A DNA stretch of 64,000 nt from Bacteroidales bacterium (GCA_015061055.1 SUXH01000010.1:23873-87872), one strand, 5' to 3'; numbered from the stretch's first letter, positions 1-8,229 are shown. A program made the numbers and translations. The notes: generated from the letters alone by a model not told the origin.

Positions 1-203
1 GTGATTTATTGGAAGGAGTTGAAGTAAAAATAGATGAATGGAAGACCCTAAGTGATGAGAATGGTGAGTTTTGTATTAAGTTTCCAACGGATTCACAAAC
101 TACACATAAAAAAATACAATTATTTAAAGAGGGATATATGGTATTTCAAAGAGAAGATGAATGTCCTGGGAATGATTTAAAATATATATTAAGAAGAAAT
201 TAA
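1..203 (+). CDS. Unknown protein, C-terminal fragment
   Basis: An open frame enters from the left edge and ends at a TAA at 201-203, so only about the last 66 residues are visible. The fragment has an SDENGEFCIKFP stretch, resembling the beta-sandwich carboxypeptidase-regulatory-like repeats common in Bacteroidota surface proteins, followed by a short charged tail. The family cannot be fixed from so little. An internal TTG at 9 is probably not the true start because the frame is open before it. Confidence 0.5.
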   Translation, partial: DLLEGVEVKIDEWKTLSDENGEFCIKFPTDSQTTHKKIQLFKEGYMVFQREDECPGNDLKYILRRN

Positions 204-239
204 TAGAAAATATTAAGCGATTTAAATAATTTTCAACGG

Positions 240-269
240 GCGATGAAATTCAGTGATAGATTTCGTCGC
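240..269 (+). terminator. Hairpin after first gene
   Basis: A 10-bp stem (240-249 with 260-269, one G-T pair) with a 10-nt loop lies 37 nt after the first stop codon. It is not followed by a real T-run, so it may be a weak terminator or an RNA-stabilising hairpin. Confidence 0.3.
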
Positions 270-327
270 TCGTTTCGCTCTTATATGATATAAATTAACT
301 AACTATTAATTATAACATATAAGAAGT

Positions 328-1548
328 ATGGAAAATAAAAGAAATTTGAATGCAAAGCATTCAGCTATTAAAATTGGTGTGGTAACACTAATTTCGTTAT
401 TATTGCTTATTCCACTTTCGATGATTGAAGGTGTTATTGGTGAACGAGAAGAAACCAAAAGCGTTGTTGAAAATGAAGTGGCAAATTCTTATGCCAAGGC
501 TCAAGAGATTAATGCACCTGTTCTTAAATCTTGTGTAATGACAAAACCCGCCACAGGTTCCACATCGATGGAAACATCAGAACATATAATACAATGTACT
601 AAGTTGGATTATAATGTAGAGGTAATAACAGATGTGTTACATAGGTCAATTTACAATGTGATTGTGTATAACTCAAAAATTGTAATTACAGGGAAATTAA
701 AAGTAATGGAACCAGCTATTAAAGCTCTTTTTAATACGTTTAATTTTAGTGTAAGTGATTTTAAAGGCATAGACAAGCTTCCTCAACTTAGTTTTGGAGG
801 GAAAACTTATCTCTTGGTAAAAGATAATAATACATTGACAGCAAAAGTTGAGTTACCAGAAAATGCAAAGGTTGGAGATTTTATAGATTTTTCGGTTGCT
901 ATTGATTTGAAAGGTACCGATTATATTTCTTTTCAACCTATAGCACAGGAAACTACAATGACAATGAAATCATCTTATCCTCACCCAAGTTTTCAGGGTA
1001 CATTCTTGCCAAATCATCGAGAAGTGAGTGATGATGGATTTGTGGCAAAGTGGAGTGTATTAGATATGAATGTTGATTCAACTTATGAAACAATGTGCGT
1101 TAAATTTGTAGATCCGGCAAATCCTTACCAACAATCAATGCGTTCCGCAAAATATGGTATGTTGATAATTGTTCTTGTATTTGTTGCAGGGCTTTTTGTG
1201 GAGTTTTTTACTCGCAGAGAGATTAATGTGGTGCAATATGCAGTAATTGGTCTGTCGCTTGTATTGTTCTATTCATTATTGGTTGCATTTTCTGAGTTTA
1301 TCTCCTTTGGTTGGGCATATATAGTTGCAACATTAATGACCATAATTGCTTTGATGCTTTATTTTAAAGCAATATTAAAAAACAATAGTGCATATATGCT
1401 TGGAGGATTTGTTACAATGGTTTATGTCGTGAATTATATGTTGCTACAAATGGAAACATTTGCATTGCTTGCAGGCTCTTTGGTGTTGTTTATTCTATTG
1501 TGTGTGGTTATGTATCTTACTTCAAATAAAAAAATCTATAGAAATTAA
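328..1548 (+). CDS. creD: CreD-like inner membrane protein
   Basis: Matches the CreD family (inner membrane protein of the CreBC regulon, cell-envelope integrity) in layout: one N-terminal membrane helix (about residues 15-35, ending in IPLSMIEGVIGER, typical of the family), a large extracytoplasmic beta-rich domain (about 40-275), and five or six C-terminal membrane helices (about 278-400). At 406 residues it is somewhat shorter than the usual 430-460. What CreD does biochemically is not established. It is followed after 5 nt by two very small genes, probably co-transcribed. Start chosen at the first ATG, in an A-rich Bacteroidales-type context. Confidence 0.85.
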   Translation: MENKRNLNAKHSAIKIGVVTLISLLLLIPLSMIEGVIGEREETKSVVENEVANSYAKAQEINAPVLKSCVMTKPATGSTSMETSEHIIQCTKLDYNVEVITDVLHRSIYNVIVYNSKIVITGKLKVMEPAIKALFNTFNFSVSDFKGIDKLPQLSFGGKTYLLVKDNNTLTAKVELPENAKVGDFIDFSVAIDLKGTDYISFQPIAQETTMTMKSSYPHPSFQGTFLPNHREVSDDGFVAKWSVLDMNVDSTYETMCVKFVDPANPYQQSMRSAKYGMLIIVLVFVAGLFVEFFTRREINVVQYAVIGLSLVLFYSLLVAFSEFISFGWAYIVATLMTIIALMLYFKAILKNNSAYMLGGFVTMVYVVNYMLLQMETFALLAGSLVLFILLCVVMYLTSNKKIYRN

Positions 1549-1553
1549 TAACT

Positions 1554-1709
1554 ATGAATGGATTGACTAAGATTTTTAAGGCTCTACTTGGATTTGTGGC
1601 TTTGGTGTGTGCTATTCCTGTAGCATTGGGACGTCTTGTGTGGCGTAAAATTAAGAACTGGTGGAATAAATCGGCAAAGTGGTTTAGGTGGATAATTGCT
1701 ACGGATTGA
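1554..1709 (+). CDS. Small basic membrane-associated protein
   Basis: A 51-residue frame starts 5 nt after creD. It has a hydrophobic N-terminal segment (about residues 10-26, LLGFVALVCAIPVALG) followed by a basic, tryptophan-rich tail (WRKIKNWWNKSAKWFRW), which suggests a single-pass or peripheral membrane peptide with its positive side in the cytoplasm. It is close-packed between creD and the next gene and overlaps the latter by one base (TGATG). No family recognised. Confidence 0.55.
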   Translation: MNGLTKIFKALLGFVALVCAIPVALGRLVWRKIKNWWNKSAKWFRWIIATD

Positions 1710-1855
1710 TGAAACGTTCAACAGGAAAACCAATAACATTGGCAATATATTCGGATATTGAAATGTTTTCAGATAACTTGTTCAAGGTTCAAAACGAAGA
1801 AACTTTAGATTGGCACTTAATAGACACTAATGGAAATCCAATTACAAAGGAATAA
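1709..1855 (+). CDS. Small hypothetical protein
   Basis: A 48-residue frame whose ATG overlaps the preceding stop codon by one base, an arrangement typical of translational coupling. It has no membrane segment and ends in a DTNGNPITKE tail that looks like a beta-hairpin end. A strong bidirectional hairpin follows 12 nt later, so this is the last gene of the creD transcript. No function can be given. Confidence 0.45.
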   Translation: MKRSTGKPITLAIYSDIEMFSDNLFKVQNEETLDWHLIDTNGNPITKE

Positions 1856-1867
1856 ACTATTTAGATG

Positions 1868-1909
1868 AAAAAAAGCTATATATAATGTGATATTATATGT
1901 AGCTTTTTT
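1868..1909. terminator. Bidirectional rho-independent terminator
   Basis: A-run, near-perfect stem of about 14 bp around a short loop, then T-run. The symmetry lets it stop both the rightward creD operon and the leftward WYL gene, whose stop codon lies at its right edge (1908). Confidence 0.8.
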
Positions 1910-2801
1910 AATAGTTATCAAGAGCTGATTTTAATTGTTCTATCACAAGAGCTTTCAGTTCGGGCGGTGAAACAACTTGAATATCTTCGCCATGCGACAA
2001 AATTTCGGACACAAGGTCGTTAGTGAGAAATAAAGTGTAATTAAACAACGAATATTGCTTGTGAACTTCTTCTTTTTGGCTGTGATGCATAGGTAAAGCT
2101 CGTAAATACTTAGCTTTTTTGGGTGAAACTCTAAGAATGACTTTTCTTGCTTTTCCTTTACTTGTCATAATGCCGAAACAATTTTTAAAAAAAGCAGATG
2201 CATCGAAATCATCGGGCATAATGAATGTATCGGGATTTATGGTAAGGTCTTTGATGCGGTCGAGCGAATACGTCTTTATCTTACGATCTTTCACGTTGTA
2301 ACCAATCACATACCATAGTTGCTTGAAAAGTCGCACACAATATGGTTCTATAATAATATCAAATGTAGGGTTAACTCTATTGTGGGCACAATAAGTGAAA
2401 GTGATGCGATTGCACGATTTTAATGCCTGCATAATGGTTGGCAGGTTAATACGTGCCGATGGTATATTTTCGAGTAATATTCGGTCACTGAAATTTTGAG
2501 AACCACTCAACATATTACTCATCGACGCAGAATCAAGAAGTAAATTCAGTAATCGAGAAGCATTTTCGCTACCGTCGTTAGCTATATAATATTCAAAAGT
2601 AGACGGGTCATTTTCTATTTCTATATTAAGTAATTCGGCAATACCTTGTCTATAATTATAAAATGAGCGTCGTGAAATAGGGTTACCATCCGATAAAGAA
2701 GATTTCACCCACAAGTTATTAAGTTCCTCGCGGGTGATTCTTCCATATCTCTGAATAGTATCTGCTATCCAAATGTATTTGTTAATAATGTTTTTTGCCA
2801 T
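1908..2801 (-). CDS. WYL-domain transcriptional regulator
   Basis: A 297-residue protein with an N-terminal winged-helix-like region (about 1-60) and a central WYL-type domain (about 120-200) seen in the ITFTYCAHNR and RLFKQLWYVIGYN stretches. A C-terminal WCX-like region follows. WYL proteins are usually ligand-responsive DNA-binding regulators. It starts 11 nt after the symporter gene on the same strand, so it is the last gene of the namZ-symporter operon and may regulate it. Both the family call and the co-transcription are supported by sequence; the ligand is unknown. Confidence 0.85.
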   Translation of the reverse strand: MAKNIINKYIWIADTIQRYGRITREELNNLWVKSSLSDGNPISRRSFYNYRQGIAELLNIEIENDPSTFEYYIANDGSENASRLLNLLLDSASMSNMLSGSQNFSDRILLENIPSARINLPTIMQALKSCNRITFTYCAHNRVNPTFDIIIEPYCVRLFKQLWYVIGYNVKDRKIKTYSLDRIKDLTINPDTFIMPDDFDASAFFKNCFGIMTSKGKARKVILRVSPKKAKYLRALPMHHSQKEEVHKQYSLFNYTLFLTNDLVSEILSHGEDIQVVSPPELKALVIEQLKSALDNY

Positions 2802-2812
2802 AAAAGGCTTTA

Positions 2813-4270
2813 TTACACTTCTTCAGCTTTTTCTTTTTTAGCTATTAAAGCAAGACCAACTACAGTAACTAAAGCATTCAAAAGAAGCAATTCGAAGCTC
2901 ATTACATAGCCGAATTGGTTAAGTAGCCATGCTTGAACGAAATAGCACACCACAGGTGAAGCAATGCACACGAATGGAACAAGAGCATCACGTACCTTAT
3001 TCTTAATGAACATACCAAATACGAATAAACCAAGAATAGGACCATAAGTGTAGCTTGCAATAGAGTAAACAGCACTGATAGCATCTTGGCTGTTTAAGTA
3101 ATAGAATACAATAATTACAAGTGCCATAACCACAGCCATTGAAACGTGTACCATTTCACGTTTAGATTTTTCTTTGCTCTTGTCTTCTTTATCTTGAGTT
3201 TTAAGAATATCGACTGTGAATGATGTTGTAAGAGCTGTAAGAGCCGAGCCGGCAGCCGAATAAGCAGCTGCACAAAGTCCGAGAATAAATAGGATACCTA
3301 CATAGATTGGCATTGTGCCACCGGCAGCTATCAGACCAAACAAGTCATCTGATTTATCGGCTGTGATATCCATCTTTCCGGCATATTGATAAAGAAGCAC
3401 GCCAAGACATAGGAACAAGCCTACTACGAATACTTGAGTAACAGCACTTACAAGCATATTCTTTTGTGATTCCTTGAAGTTCTTACAAGCAAGGTTGCGT
3501 TGCATCATATCTTGGTCAAGACCGCAAGTAGCAATTACCATAAATATACCTGCGATGAATTGTTTCCAGAAGTAAGTACCTTCCTTAGGATTATCGAAAT
3601 AGAATAACTTGCTGTGAGGATCGTCGGCAATAGCACCAAAGATGTCGCCAAAGTTGTAACCAAGGCTATTGGCGATGATGATGATACAAAGTACTACCGA
3701 TGCCACAAGGCAGAACGATTTCAATGTGTCGGTCCAGATAACAGTTTTCACACCACCTTGCTTTGTGTAAAGCCAGATAAGAGCTACAGTGAAAAGTACA
3801 TTCACTTCGAAAGGAATGTTAAGCGGAGCAAACACCAAAGCTTGTAGAGTCACACACACAACATAGAAACGTACAGCTGCACCGAGCATTTTCGATACGA
3901 AGAAGAACCAAGCCCCACTCTTGTGAGTGTTGGAACCGAAACGTTGCGCAAGGTAACCATAGATTGAAACAAGGTTACGCTTATAGAACATAGGCACAAG
4001 CATAAATGCTATCACTGCATATCCGATGATGAAACCGAATTGCATTTGAAGATAAGAGAAACCCTTAGCTTCTACCATACCGGGTACCGATACGAAAGTT
4101 ACGCCCGAAATGGCTGCACCCATTGTTGCAAATGATACAATCCACCAAGGAGCTTTTACACTGTCGGCATAGAATCCTGCATCTTTACTCTTGCGGTTGG
4201 CTAAGAAAGTGATGAGGAAAAGCAGGCAAAAGTAGCCTACTATTGTTGCTAATACTACCCAAGGAGTCAT
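2813..4270 (-). CDS. Sodium:solute symporter (SSS family)
   Basis: 485 residues with about 13 predicted membrane helices and the SSS-family pattern: an early helix with WWIVSFATMGAAISGVTFVS, long hydrophobic helices, a GLCAAAYSAAGSALTALTTSF segment near residue 320-350 that corresponds to the sodium-binding helix, and a charged cytoplasmic loop (KTQDKEDKSKEKSKRE). These proteins import sugars, sialic acid or similar solutes with Na+. Its place directly after a NamZ-type muramidase suggests a cell-wall sugar such as MurNAc as substrate, by analogy to the MurNAc cluster of Tannerella; that substrate is an inference. Confidence 0.88.
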   Translation of the reverse strand: MTPWVVLATIVGYFCLLFLITFLANRKSKDAGFYADSVKAPWWIVSFATMGAAISGVTFVSVPGMVEAKGFSYLQMQFGFIIGYAVIAFMLVPMFYKRNLVSIYGYLAQRFGSNTHKSGAWFFFVSKMLGAAVRFYVVCVTLQALVFAPLNIPFEVNVLFTVALIWLYTKQGGVKTVIWTDTLKSFCLVASVVLCIIIIANSLGYNFGDIFGAIADDPHSKLFYFDNPKEGTYFWKQFIAGIFMVIATCGLDQDMMQRNLACKNFKESQKNMLVSAVTQVFVVGLFLCLGVLLYQYAGKMDITADKSDDLFGLIAAGGTMPIYVGILFILGLCAAAYSAAGSALTALTTSFTVDILKTQDKEDKSKEKSKREMVHVSMAVVMALVIIVFYYLNSQDAISAVYSIASYTYGPILGLFVFGMFIKNKVRDALVPFVCIASPVVCYFVQAWLLNQFGYVMSFELLLLNALVTVVGLALIAKKEKAEEV

Positions 4271-4306
4271 TTCTGTTAAGTTTTTTATTATTTATAGATT
4301 TTGTTA

Positions 4307-5488
4307 TTATTCGGCATAAAGCAGATAAGGGCGGCGTTGTTGCTTGAAACTTTCCACATCATCGGCCCAAGTAGCTTTGATTTCGGCAGCAGTCTTGCCT
4401 TGCTTAATCATCTTGCGAATATCTCCATCGCCAATAAGAAGTTCGAAGAAACCGCGGAAGAAATGGTCGTCGAGGTTAAGATTCTTGTAAGCATCGATAA
4501 CAAATTCAAGGTTTACCCCCATAGCGATAGCTTCGTCTTCAGTGATATTTGAAAGGTCGACACCATAGCATTCACGATCAAGTTGAGGAGGGAATTTGGC
4601 TCCATCAACACTGCGTGGAGTGAATTTATAGTCGTAACCCTTCATATTAGGGTGTCCGTAGCAAAGGAATGGCTTGTCGGTACCGCGTCCGAGGCTCACC
4701 GGAGTTGCTTCAAAATAGCATGTAGCGGGATACAAGTAAATTGCAAGCATATCTCTCAAGTTGGGAGAAGGTGCAATAGGCAGGCGGTAACGAGTTTGGT
4801 GAGTGTAGTTTTTGCATTTGATTACGTGAAGTTTGCCATCGGCAATTTTAAGATTATCTTTTAACCAACCTTCACCATTAGCCATTATAGCAATTTCCCC
4901 CATAGTAAGACCATGAACAACAGGGATTGGAGCATACCCTACTCCCGATTTGTATTTCATATCAAGAATAGGACCATCTACATACATACCATTAGGATTT
5001 GGTCGGTCAAGAACCATCACTTCCTTACCATAAGTAGCAGCTGCTTCCATAAGTTTCATCATTGTAACATAGTAAGTGTAGTAGCGTAAACCTACATCTT
5101 GAATGTCGACAACGAGAATATCAAATTTTGCCATAGTCTTTTTACTTGGCATAGAGCTTTTTCCATCATAAAGCGAAGCAATAGGAATTCCTGTTTGAGG
5201 ATCCACACCGCTTGAAACGTGTTCGCCGGCATCGGCTTTTCCTCTAAATCCGTGTTCTGGTGAAAAGATTGTGGTTACATTTATGCCATTTTCGAGCATA
5301 ATGTCGAGAGTGTGCTTATCGCCCACCATACCGGTGTGGTTGCTGAGAATAGCTACACGTTTGCCTTTCAGCAAAGGTACATATTCTTTCACTTGAGCTG
5401 CACCCACTTCAACAGTTTTTTCAGCGTATGCGCTCATTGCCACAAGTGCCATAAAAACGGCAAAAAATAGTCCTTTAAAGATTCTCAT
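4307..5488 (-). CDS. namZ: NamZ-like exo-beta-N-acetylmuramidase (DUF1343)
   Basis: 393 residues beginning with a signal peptide (about 1-22, cleaved near AYA). The body matches DUF1343/NamZ, the family that releases terminal MurNAc from peptidoglycan fragments: the SNHTGMV, FSPEHGFRG, DILVVDIQDVGLRYYTY, VLDRPNP, and VSLGRGTDKPF blocks are present in order. It is probably periplasmic or surface-exposed. It heads a leftward operon with a symporter and a WYL regulator and has its own promoter (5532-5563). Length is normal for the family and all conserved blocks appear intact. MurNAc specificity is inferred from the family. Confidence 0.88.
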   Translation of the reverse strand: MRIFKGLFFAVFMALVAMSAYAEKTVEVGAAQVKEYVPLLKGKRVAILSNHTGMVGDKHTLDIMLENGINVTTIFSPEHGFRGKADAGEHVSSGVDPQTGIPIASLYDGKSSMPSKKTMAKFDILVVDIQDVGLRYYTYYVTMMKLMEAAATYGKEVMVLDRPNPNGMYVDGPILDMKYKSGVGYAPIPVVHGLTMGEIAIMANGEGWLKDNLKIADGKLHVIKCKNYTHQTRYRLPIAPSPNLRDMLAIYLYPATCYFEATPVSLGRGTDKPFLCYGHPNMKGYDYKFTPRSVDGAKFPPQLDRECYGVDLSNITEDEAIAMGVNLEFVIDAYKNLNLDDHFFRGFFELLIGDGDIRKMIKQGKTAAEIKATWADDVESFKQQRRPYLLYAE

Positions 5489-5531
5489 GAGATTTTTAGT
5501 TGTTAATTGTCCGTATTATACGTAATTTGTG

Positions 5532-5563
5532 CAAAATTAGCTTAAGTTTGCCATAATTTCAAC
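5532..5563 (-). promoter_or_regulatory. Bacteroidales-type promoter for namZ operon
   Basis: On the minus strand, GTTG (close to the -33 TTTG) and TAATTTTG (a perfect TAnnTTTG -7 box) are separated by exactly 20 nt, giving a transcript start about 35 nt ahead of the namZ ATG. Confidence 0.65.
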
Positions 5564-5630
5564 TAACCGTCTGAAAATAATCTTATTTCAATAGGTTATA
5601 TTTTTGTTCCGACAATAATTCGGAAATAAA

Positions 5631-6083
5631 CTACTTTTTCTTTATTACCATTCCTGATAAGAATATGATATTTCTATATTGTTCTTTAGTATTAATTGGC
5701 TGTACTGTGTGATTAATTTTAAGATTGATAATACCATTACCACCCTTTGAGATTATAGAATCAACAGCAACATCTAAAGCTGAATTATATGAAGCTTTAG
5801 CCCAATATTCGTATTCTTCTGTAAGATGTCTATTTCCGTCAAGATCGACATAATTGTATTTTGAACGTCTTGTTCCTTTTTTATAGCCATCTTCAACCAA
5901 TACTGAAATAGAGCCAAGCGGCTCGTATTCAAAATTGACAGAATTTGATTCAGAAATAAAAACGCCTTTACTTGCATATTGAGAATAATCTATATATCCA
6001 ACCGTTTCACAATATTTAATTGAAGTTGAACAACTTGATAACACCAATAGGCTAAGTGTTAGAAATAAAAATTTCGCTTTCAT
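5631..6083 (-). CDS. Putative lipoprotein in lysogeny operon
   Basis: Starting at the ATG at 6083 (AAGGA just upstream) gives a 150-residue protein with a lipoprotein signal peptide: MKAKFLFLTLSLLVLSSC with the lipobox LSSC. A longer start 12 codons upstream would spoil the signal peptide and overlap the preceding gene region. The mature part ends in a small alpha/beta domain with a SKGGNGIINLKI stretch reminiscent of YbjQ/DUF4156-type lipoproteins, a weak resemblance. It lies 10 nt after a membrane-protein gene and is last in the repressor operon, so it is likely expressed in the lysogen. A role in superinfection exclusion or lysogenic conversion is an inference from position. Confidence 0.7.
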   Translation of the reverse strand: MKAKFLFLTLSLLVLSSCSTSIKYCETVGYIDYSQYASKGVFISESNSVNFEYEPLGSISVLVEDGYKKGTRRSKYNYVDLDGNRHLTEEYEYWAKASYNSALDVAVDSIISKGGNGIINLKINHTVQPINTKEQYRNIIFLSGMVIKKK

Positions 6084-6093
6084 ATCCTTGCAA

Positions 6094-6603
6094 TTATTTT
6101 GTAGTTCTTTGTAATCCAAATAATGTTATAGAAATATTAGCTGTTGAAAGGTTTTGTTCTATCCAAACGTTTTCCCACTGCCTGCAATAAAGACCTTTAT
6201 TCAAGTTGTCTATTGAAAGACTTCCTGTTTCGTACTTAATTTTGCCGAGATTATTAGTGCAGAATTTTATGAAATCAACTAATTCGTCTGTAATAAGTTG
6301 TTTAGTGGTAGTAAATACCACATTATATTTGTTCTCATCTATTTCGATAAGTTCAATATGAGAAAATATGCCTAACTCTAATTTACTCAGTGCAAATTCA
6401 TAATGTTTTACCTCTCGTCCCATTATGTTTATTTCAGTGCTAACACTACAATCATCTTGTAATGGTATGCTCCGTAAATCATAATTAAAGAAGTCTAAAA
6501 TAGATTTAGGATATGATACACTCTGCTTGTTTTTATTTTTTCCTATTTGTGCTAAAACAAGAATAGCAACAATTATCAATACAATAATTAAAAAATCACT
6601 CAT
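6094..6603 (-). CDS. Membrane-anchored protein of lysogeny operon
   Basis: 169 residues with a single N-terminal membrane helix (about 4-20, FLIIVLIIVAILVLAQI) followed by a soluble domain. No family recognised. It starts 5 nt after the repressor gene on the same strand and precedes a lipoprotein gene, so the three form one leftward transcript. Genes in this position often alter the lysogen's envelope or exclude related phages, but nothing in the protein itself shows this. Confidence 0.7.
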   Translation of the reverse strand: MSDFLIIVLIIVAILVLAQIGKNKNKQSVSYPKSILDFFNYDLRSIPLQDDCSVSTEINIMGREVKHYEFALSKLELGIFSHIELIEIDENKYNVVFTTTKQLITDELVDFIKFCTNNLGKIKYETGSLSIDNLNKGLYCRQWENVWIEQNLSTANISITLFGLQRTTK

Positions 6604-6608
6604 AACAA

Positions 6609-6983
6609 TTATTTTTTACTTAATCTCAATACTTCTTGTTCTAATGCTTGAATACGCCCGTTGAGATTTGTAATAATCTCATTTTTCGCATTAATCGTAT
6701 CTTGAAGGGTTGTGATAGTATCAACTAATTTATTCAATCGTTCAACTTCTGCTGAATTGACTTCTTTATTGATAAGCATGGAACCAATACCACGCATTAG
6801 CCATTCAGCAGAAATTTCCGGGAATGTATAAAGGACACTAATAATAGTTTCAATACTAATACCACGCAAGCCTTTTATTTGCTTGTCTAATGTTGGTTGG
6901 CTAATACCACACTTAATAGAAAATGCACGAACAGTTAAACCTGAATAAGCCAACACTTCTTTGAGTCTTTGAAGAGAATCCAT
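6609..6983 (-). CDS. CI-like phage repressor
   Basis: 124 residues. The N-terminal half is a Cro/C1-type helix-turn-helix (LTVRAFSIKCGISQPTLDKQIKG, about residues 16-38) and the C-terminal third is a coiled coil (about 75-122) that probably mediates dimerisation; there is no LexA-type peptidase domain, so induction would not use RecA-dependent self-cleavage. It is divergent from the early gene at 7146, with palindromic operators in the gap. These features support the maintenance repressor of the prophage. Confidence 0.82.
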   Translation of the reverse strand: MDSLQRLKEVLAYSGLTVRAFSIKCGISQPTLDKQIKGLRGISIETIISVLYTFPEISAEWLMRGIGSMLINKEVNSAEVERLNKLVDTITTLQDTINAKNEIITNLNGRIQALEQEVLRLSKK

Positions 6984-7012
6984 AATTACAATTCTTAAAA
7001 AATGTAAAAACT

Positions 7013-7065
7013 AATCCAAATGGAGATTTATTGCTTGCATAATTAATCCATTTGGATTATCTTTG
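7013..7065 (+). promoter_or_regulatory. Early promoter with repressor operators
   Basis: A Bacteroidales-type promoter points right: CTTG at 7034-7037, 20-nt spacer, TATCTTTG (perfect TAnnTTTG) at 7058-7065. A perfect palindrome TAATCCATTTGGATTA at 7044-7059 overlaps the -7 box, and a second imperfect copy (TAATCCAATGGAGAT) lies at 7013-7027. The placement suggests that the divergent HTH protein binds here and blocks early transcription. Confidence 0.7.
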
Positions 7066-7145
7066 CAACATCAATCAAACATACAACAAAAATAATGCTT
7101 TTGGTTGATACTGCAAAATATCATAACTATAAAATTATCAACACA

Positions 7146-7502
7146 ATGGAAAAACAATTTAATGAAGAAGCAGACATCTCCAAAATTTATGCTGCTTTCG
7201 AATCAAGTGAAACAATCTCAAATGAGGACCTAAAAAAGTTAGTAACATTTCAAGATACTTGTATAGCTACACTAAGAGAGGAGCTTAACGAGATTCATAC
7301 AGCATGTTCTGGTATTGGCGAAGAAAACGAAATGCGTAAAGAGCATGAAGCTCAATTAGAAGCTGATCTACAAAAAGCAAAAGAAAGAATAAAAGACCTC
7401 GAAAAAATGAATCAATGGTATTGCCAAGATTACGAAAAGAACAAGCAACTCAAAGAAACTCTGAAAGCAGTTGCCACTCTCATCAATACCTTTCTTGCCT
7501 AA
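7146..7502 (+). CDS. Coiled-coil early phage protein
   Basis: 118 residues from the ATG at 7146; an upstream in-frame ATG at 7095 would add 17 poorly protein-like residues, and I prefer 7146 for its typical AACACA-ATG-GAAAAA context. Most of the protein (about 40-105) is charged, heptad-rich coiled coil. It is the first gene under the repressor-controlled early promoter, so it could act in the lytic switch (antirepressor-like), but no family is recognised. Confidence 0.65.
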   Translation: MEKQFNEEADISKIYAAFESSETISNEDLKKLVTFQDTCIATLREELNEIHTACSGIGEENEMRKEHEAQLEADLQKAKERIKDLEKMNQWYCQDYEKNKQLKETLKAVATLINTFLA

Positions 7503-7928
7503 AAGTCAAACCAAATCATACCACGTCATAGAGATGACATTGTGGAGGGGATAGAGTTCTCCGATAACTCGCGGCGAGTTTAAGCCGGCTCCTAATAGCA
7601 TTTGGTTGCTGTTAGGACACTCCAGAGATGAGTACCTTGACATTTTTGAAACTTCCTTTGATACCGTCGCCATTTGCTTATAATTTGTCGATAGGTCAAA
7701 GATGAGCATTACCCGGTGGAACATAGAAGCCGAAGTATTATCAGACGCACTTGATGAGAAAAAGCAGTATAGAGTTGGATTGGGAATGCGTAGGAGTTCA
7801 CATCACCTATGCCGACAAATGATGTGAGCCAGCCATAGGTTAGGATATGGCGGAGTATAGAAAACAAATTAGAACCTGCGATTAATCGAAAAATGAAAAA
7901 GTAGTTATCGCAGATTACGACATATTAG
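7503..7928 (+). ncRNA. Candidate large structured non-coding RNA
   Basis: About 426 nt between the first early gene and the first tRNA-like gene with no credible reading frame on either strand. It begins with the phage leader motif AAAAGTCAAACCAA (7502-7515) and contains many local hairpins: CCAC-GTCAT / ATGAC-GTGG near 7520-7545, CTAATAGCA with TGCTGTTAG near 7591-7615, and an interleaved pair near 7798-7839 (8-bp stem TCACATCA/TGATGTGA and 6-bp CCTATG/CATAGG) that could form a pseudoknot. Large ornate phage RNAs such as GOLLD and ROOL also sit beside tRNA genes, so this is a candidate of that kind. I cannot match it to a known family. Confidence 0.45.
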
Positions 7929-8013
7929 AGTGGTATAGTTTAATGGTAAAACAAATCATTTTTTCACAGTTCTTGCTGATTAGTTAGCGGTTCGAGTCCG
8001 TTTACCACTCCCA
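7929..8013 (+). tRNA. tRNA-like gene 1 (enlarged anticodon loop)
   Basis: Acceptor AGTGGTA (7929-7935) pairs perfectly with TACCACT (8003-8009), followed by C and an encoded CCA. T8 and A9 are present, the D arm is GTTT/AAAC, and the T arm AGCGG-TTCGAGT-CCGTT is well formed. The only possible anticodon stem is AATCA/TGATT (7954-7958 with 7977-7981), which encloses an 18-nt loop instead of 7. It therefore has tRNA tertiary signals but no ordinary anticodon. Identity cannot be assigned. Confidence 0.6.
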
Positions 8014-8031
8014 ACATTAAATTATAAACAT

Positions 8032-8229
8032 ATGGAAAAAGATAAATCAATAGCACAGCAATTACGAGAAATGAATGTTGGAGAAGAGATACATTTTCCA
8101 CTTACTCAATATGGAAGTGTGTCAAATTCTCGGTATCGAGAACTTGTAATCGACCGAGCAAATGGGGCTAAATGGAAAATCAACCCCGATATGAAGAAGA
8201 AAGTAACCGTTGTAAGACGATTAGCCTGA
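8032..8229 (+). CDS. Small hypothetical phage protein
   Basis: 65 residues, starting 18 nt after tRNA-like gene 1. It is rich in charged residues, with an EEIHFPLTQYGSVSNSRYRELVIDRA stretch and a basic C terminus (DMKKKVTVVRRL). This resembles small phage proteins with a single beta-rich fold, possibly nucleic-acid binding, but no family is recognised. It is the first of three closely spaced genes between two tRNA-like genes. Confidence 0.55.
   Translation: MEKDKSIAQQLREMNVGEEIHFPLTQYGSVSNSRYRELVIDRANGAKWKINPDMKKKVTVVRRLA

Noticed and set aside
7506..7724. Leftward 72-codon frame in the large non-coding region
   Set aside because: Composition is not protein-like and it overlaps strong RNA hairpins; there is no promoter or homologue.
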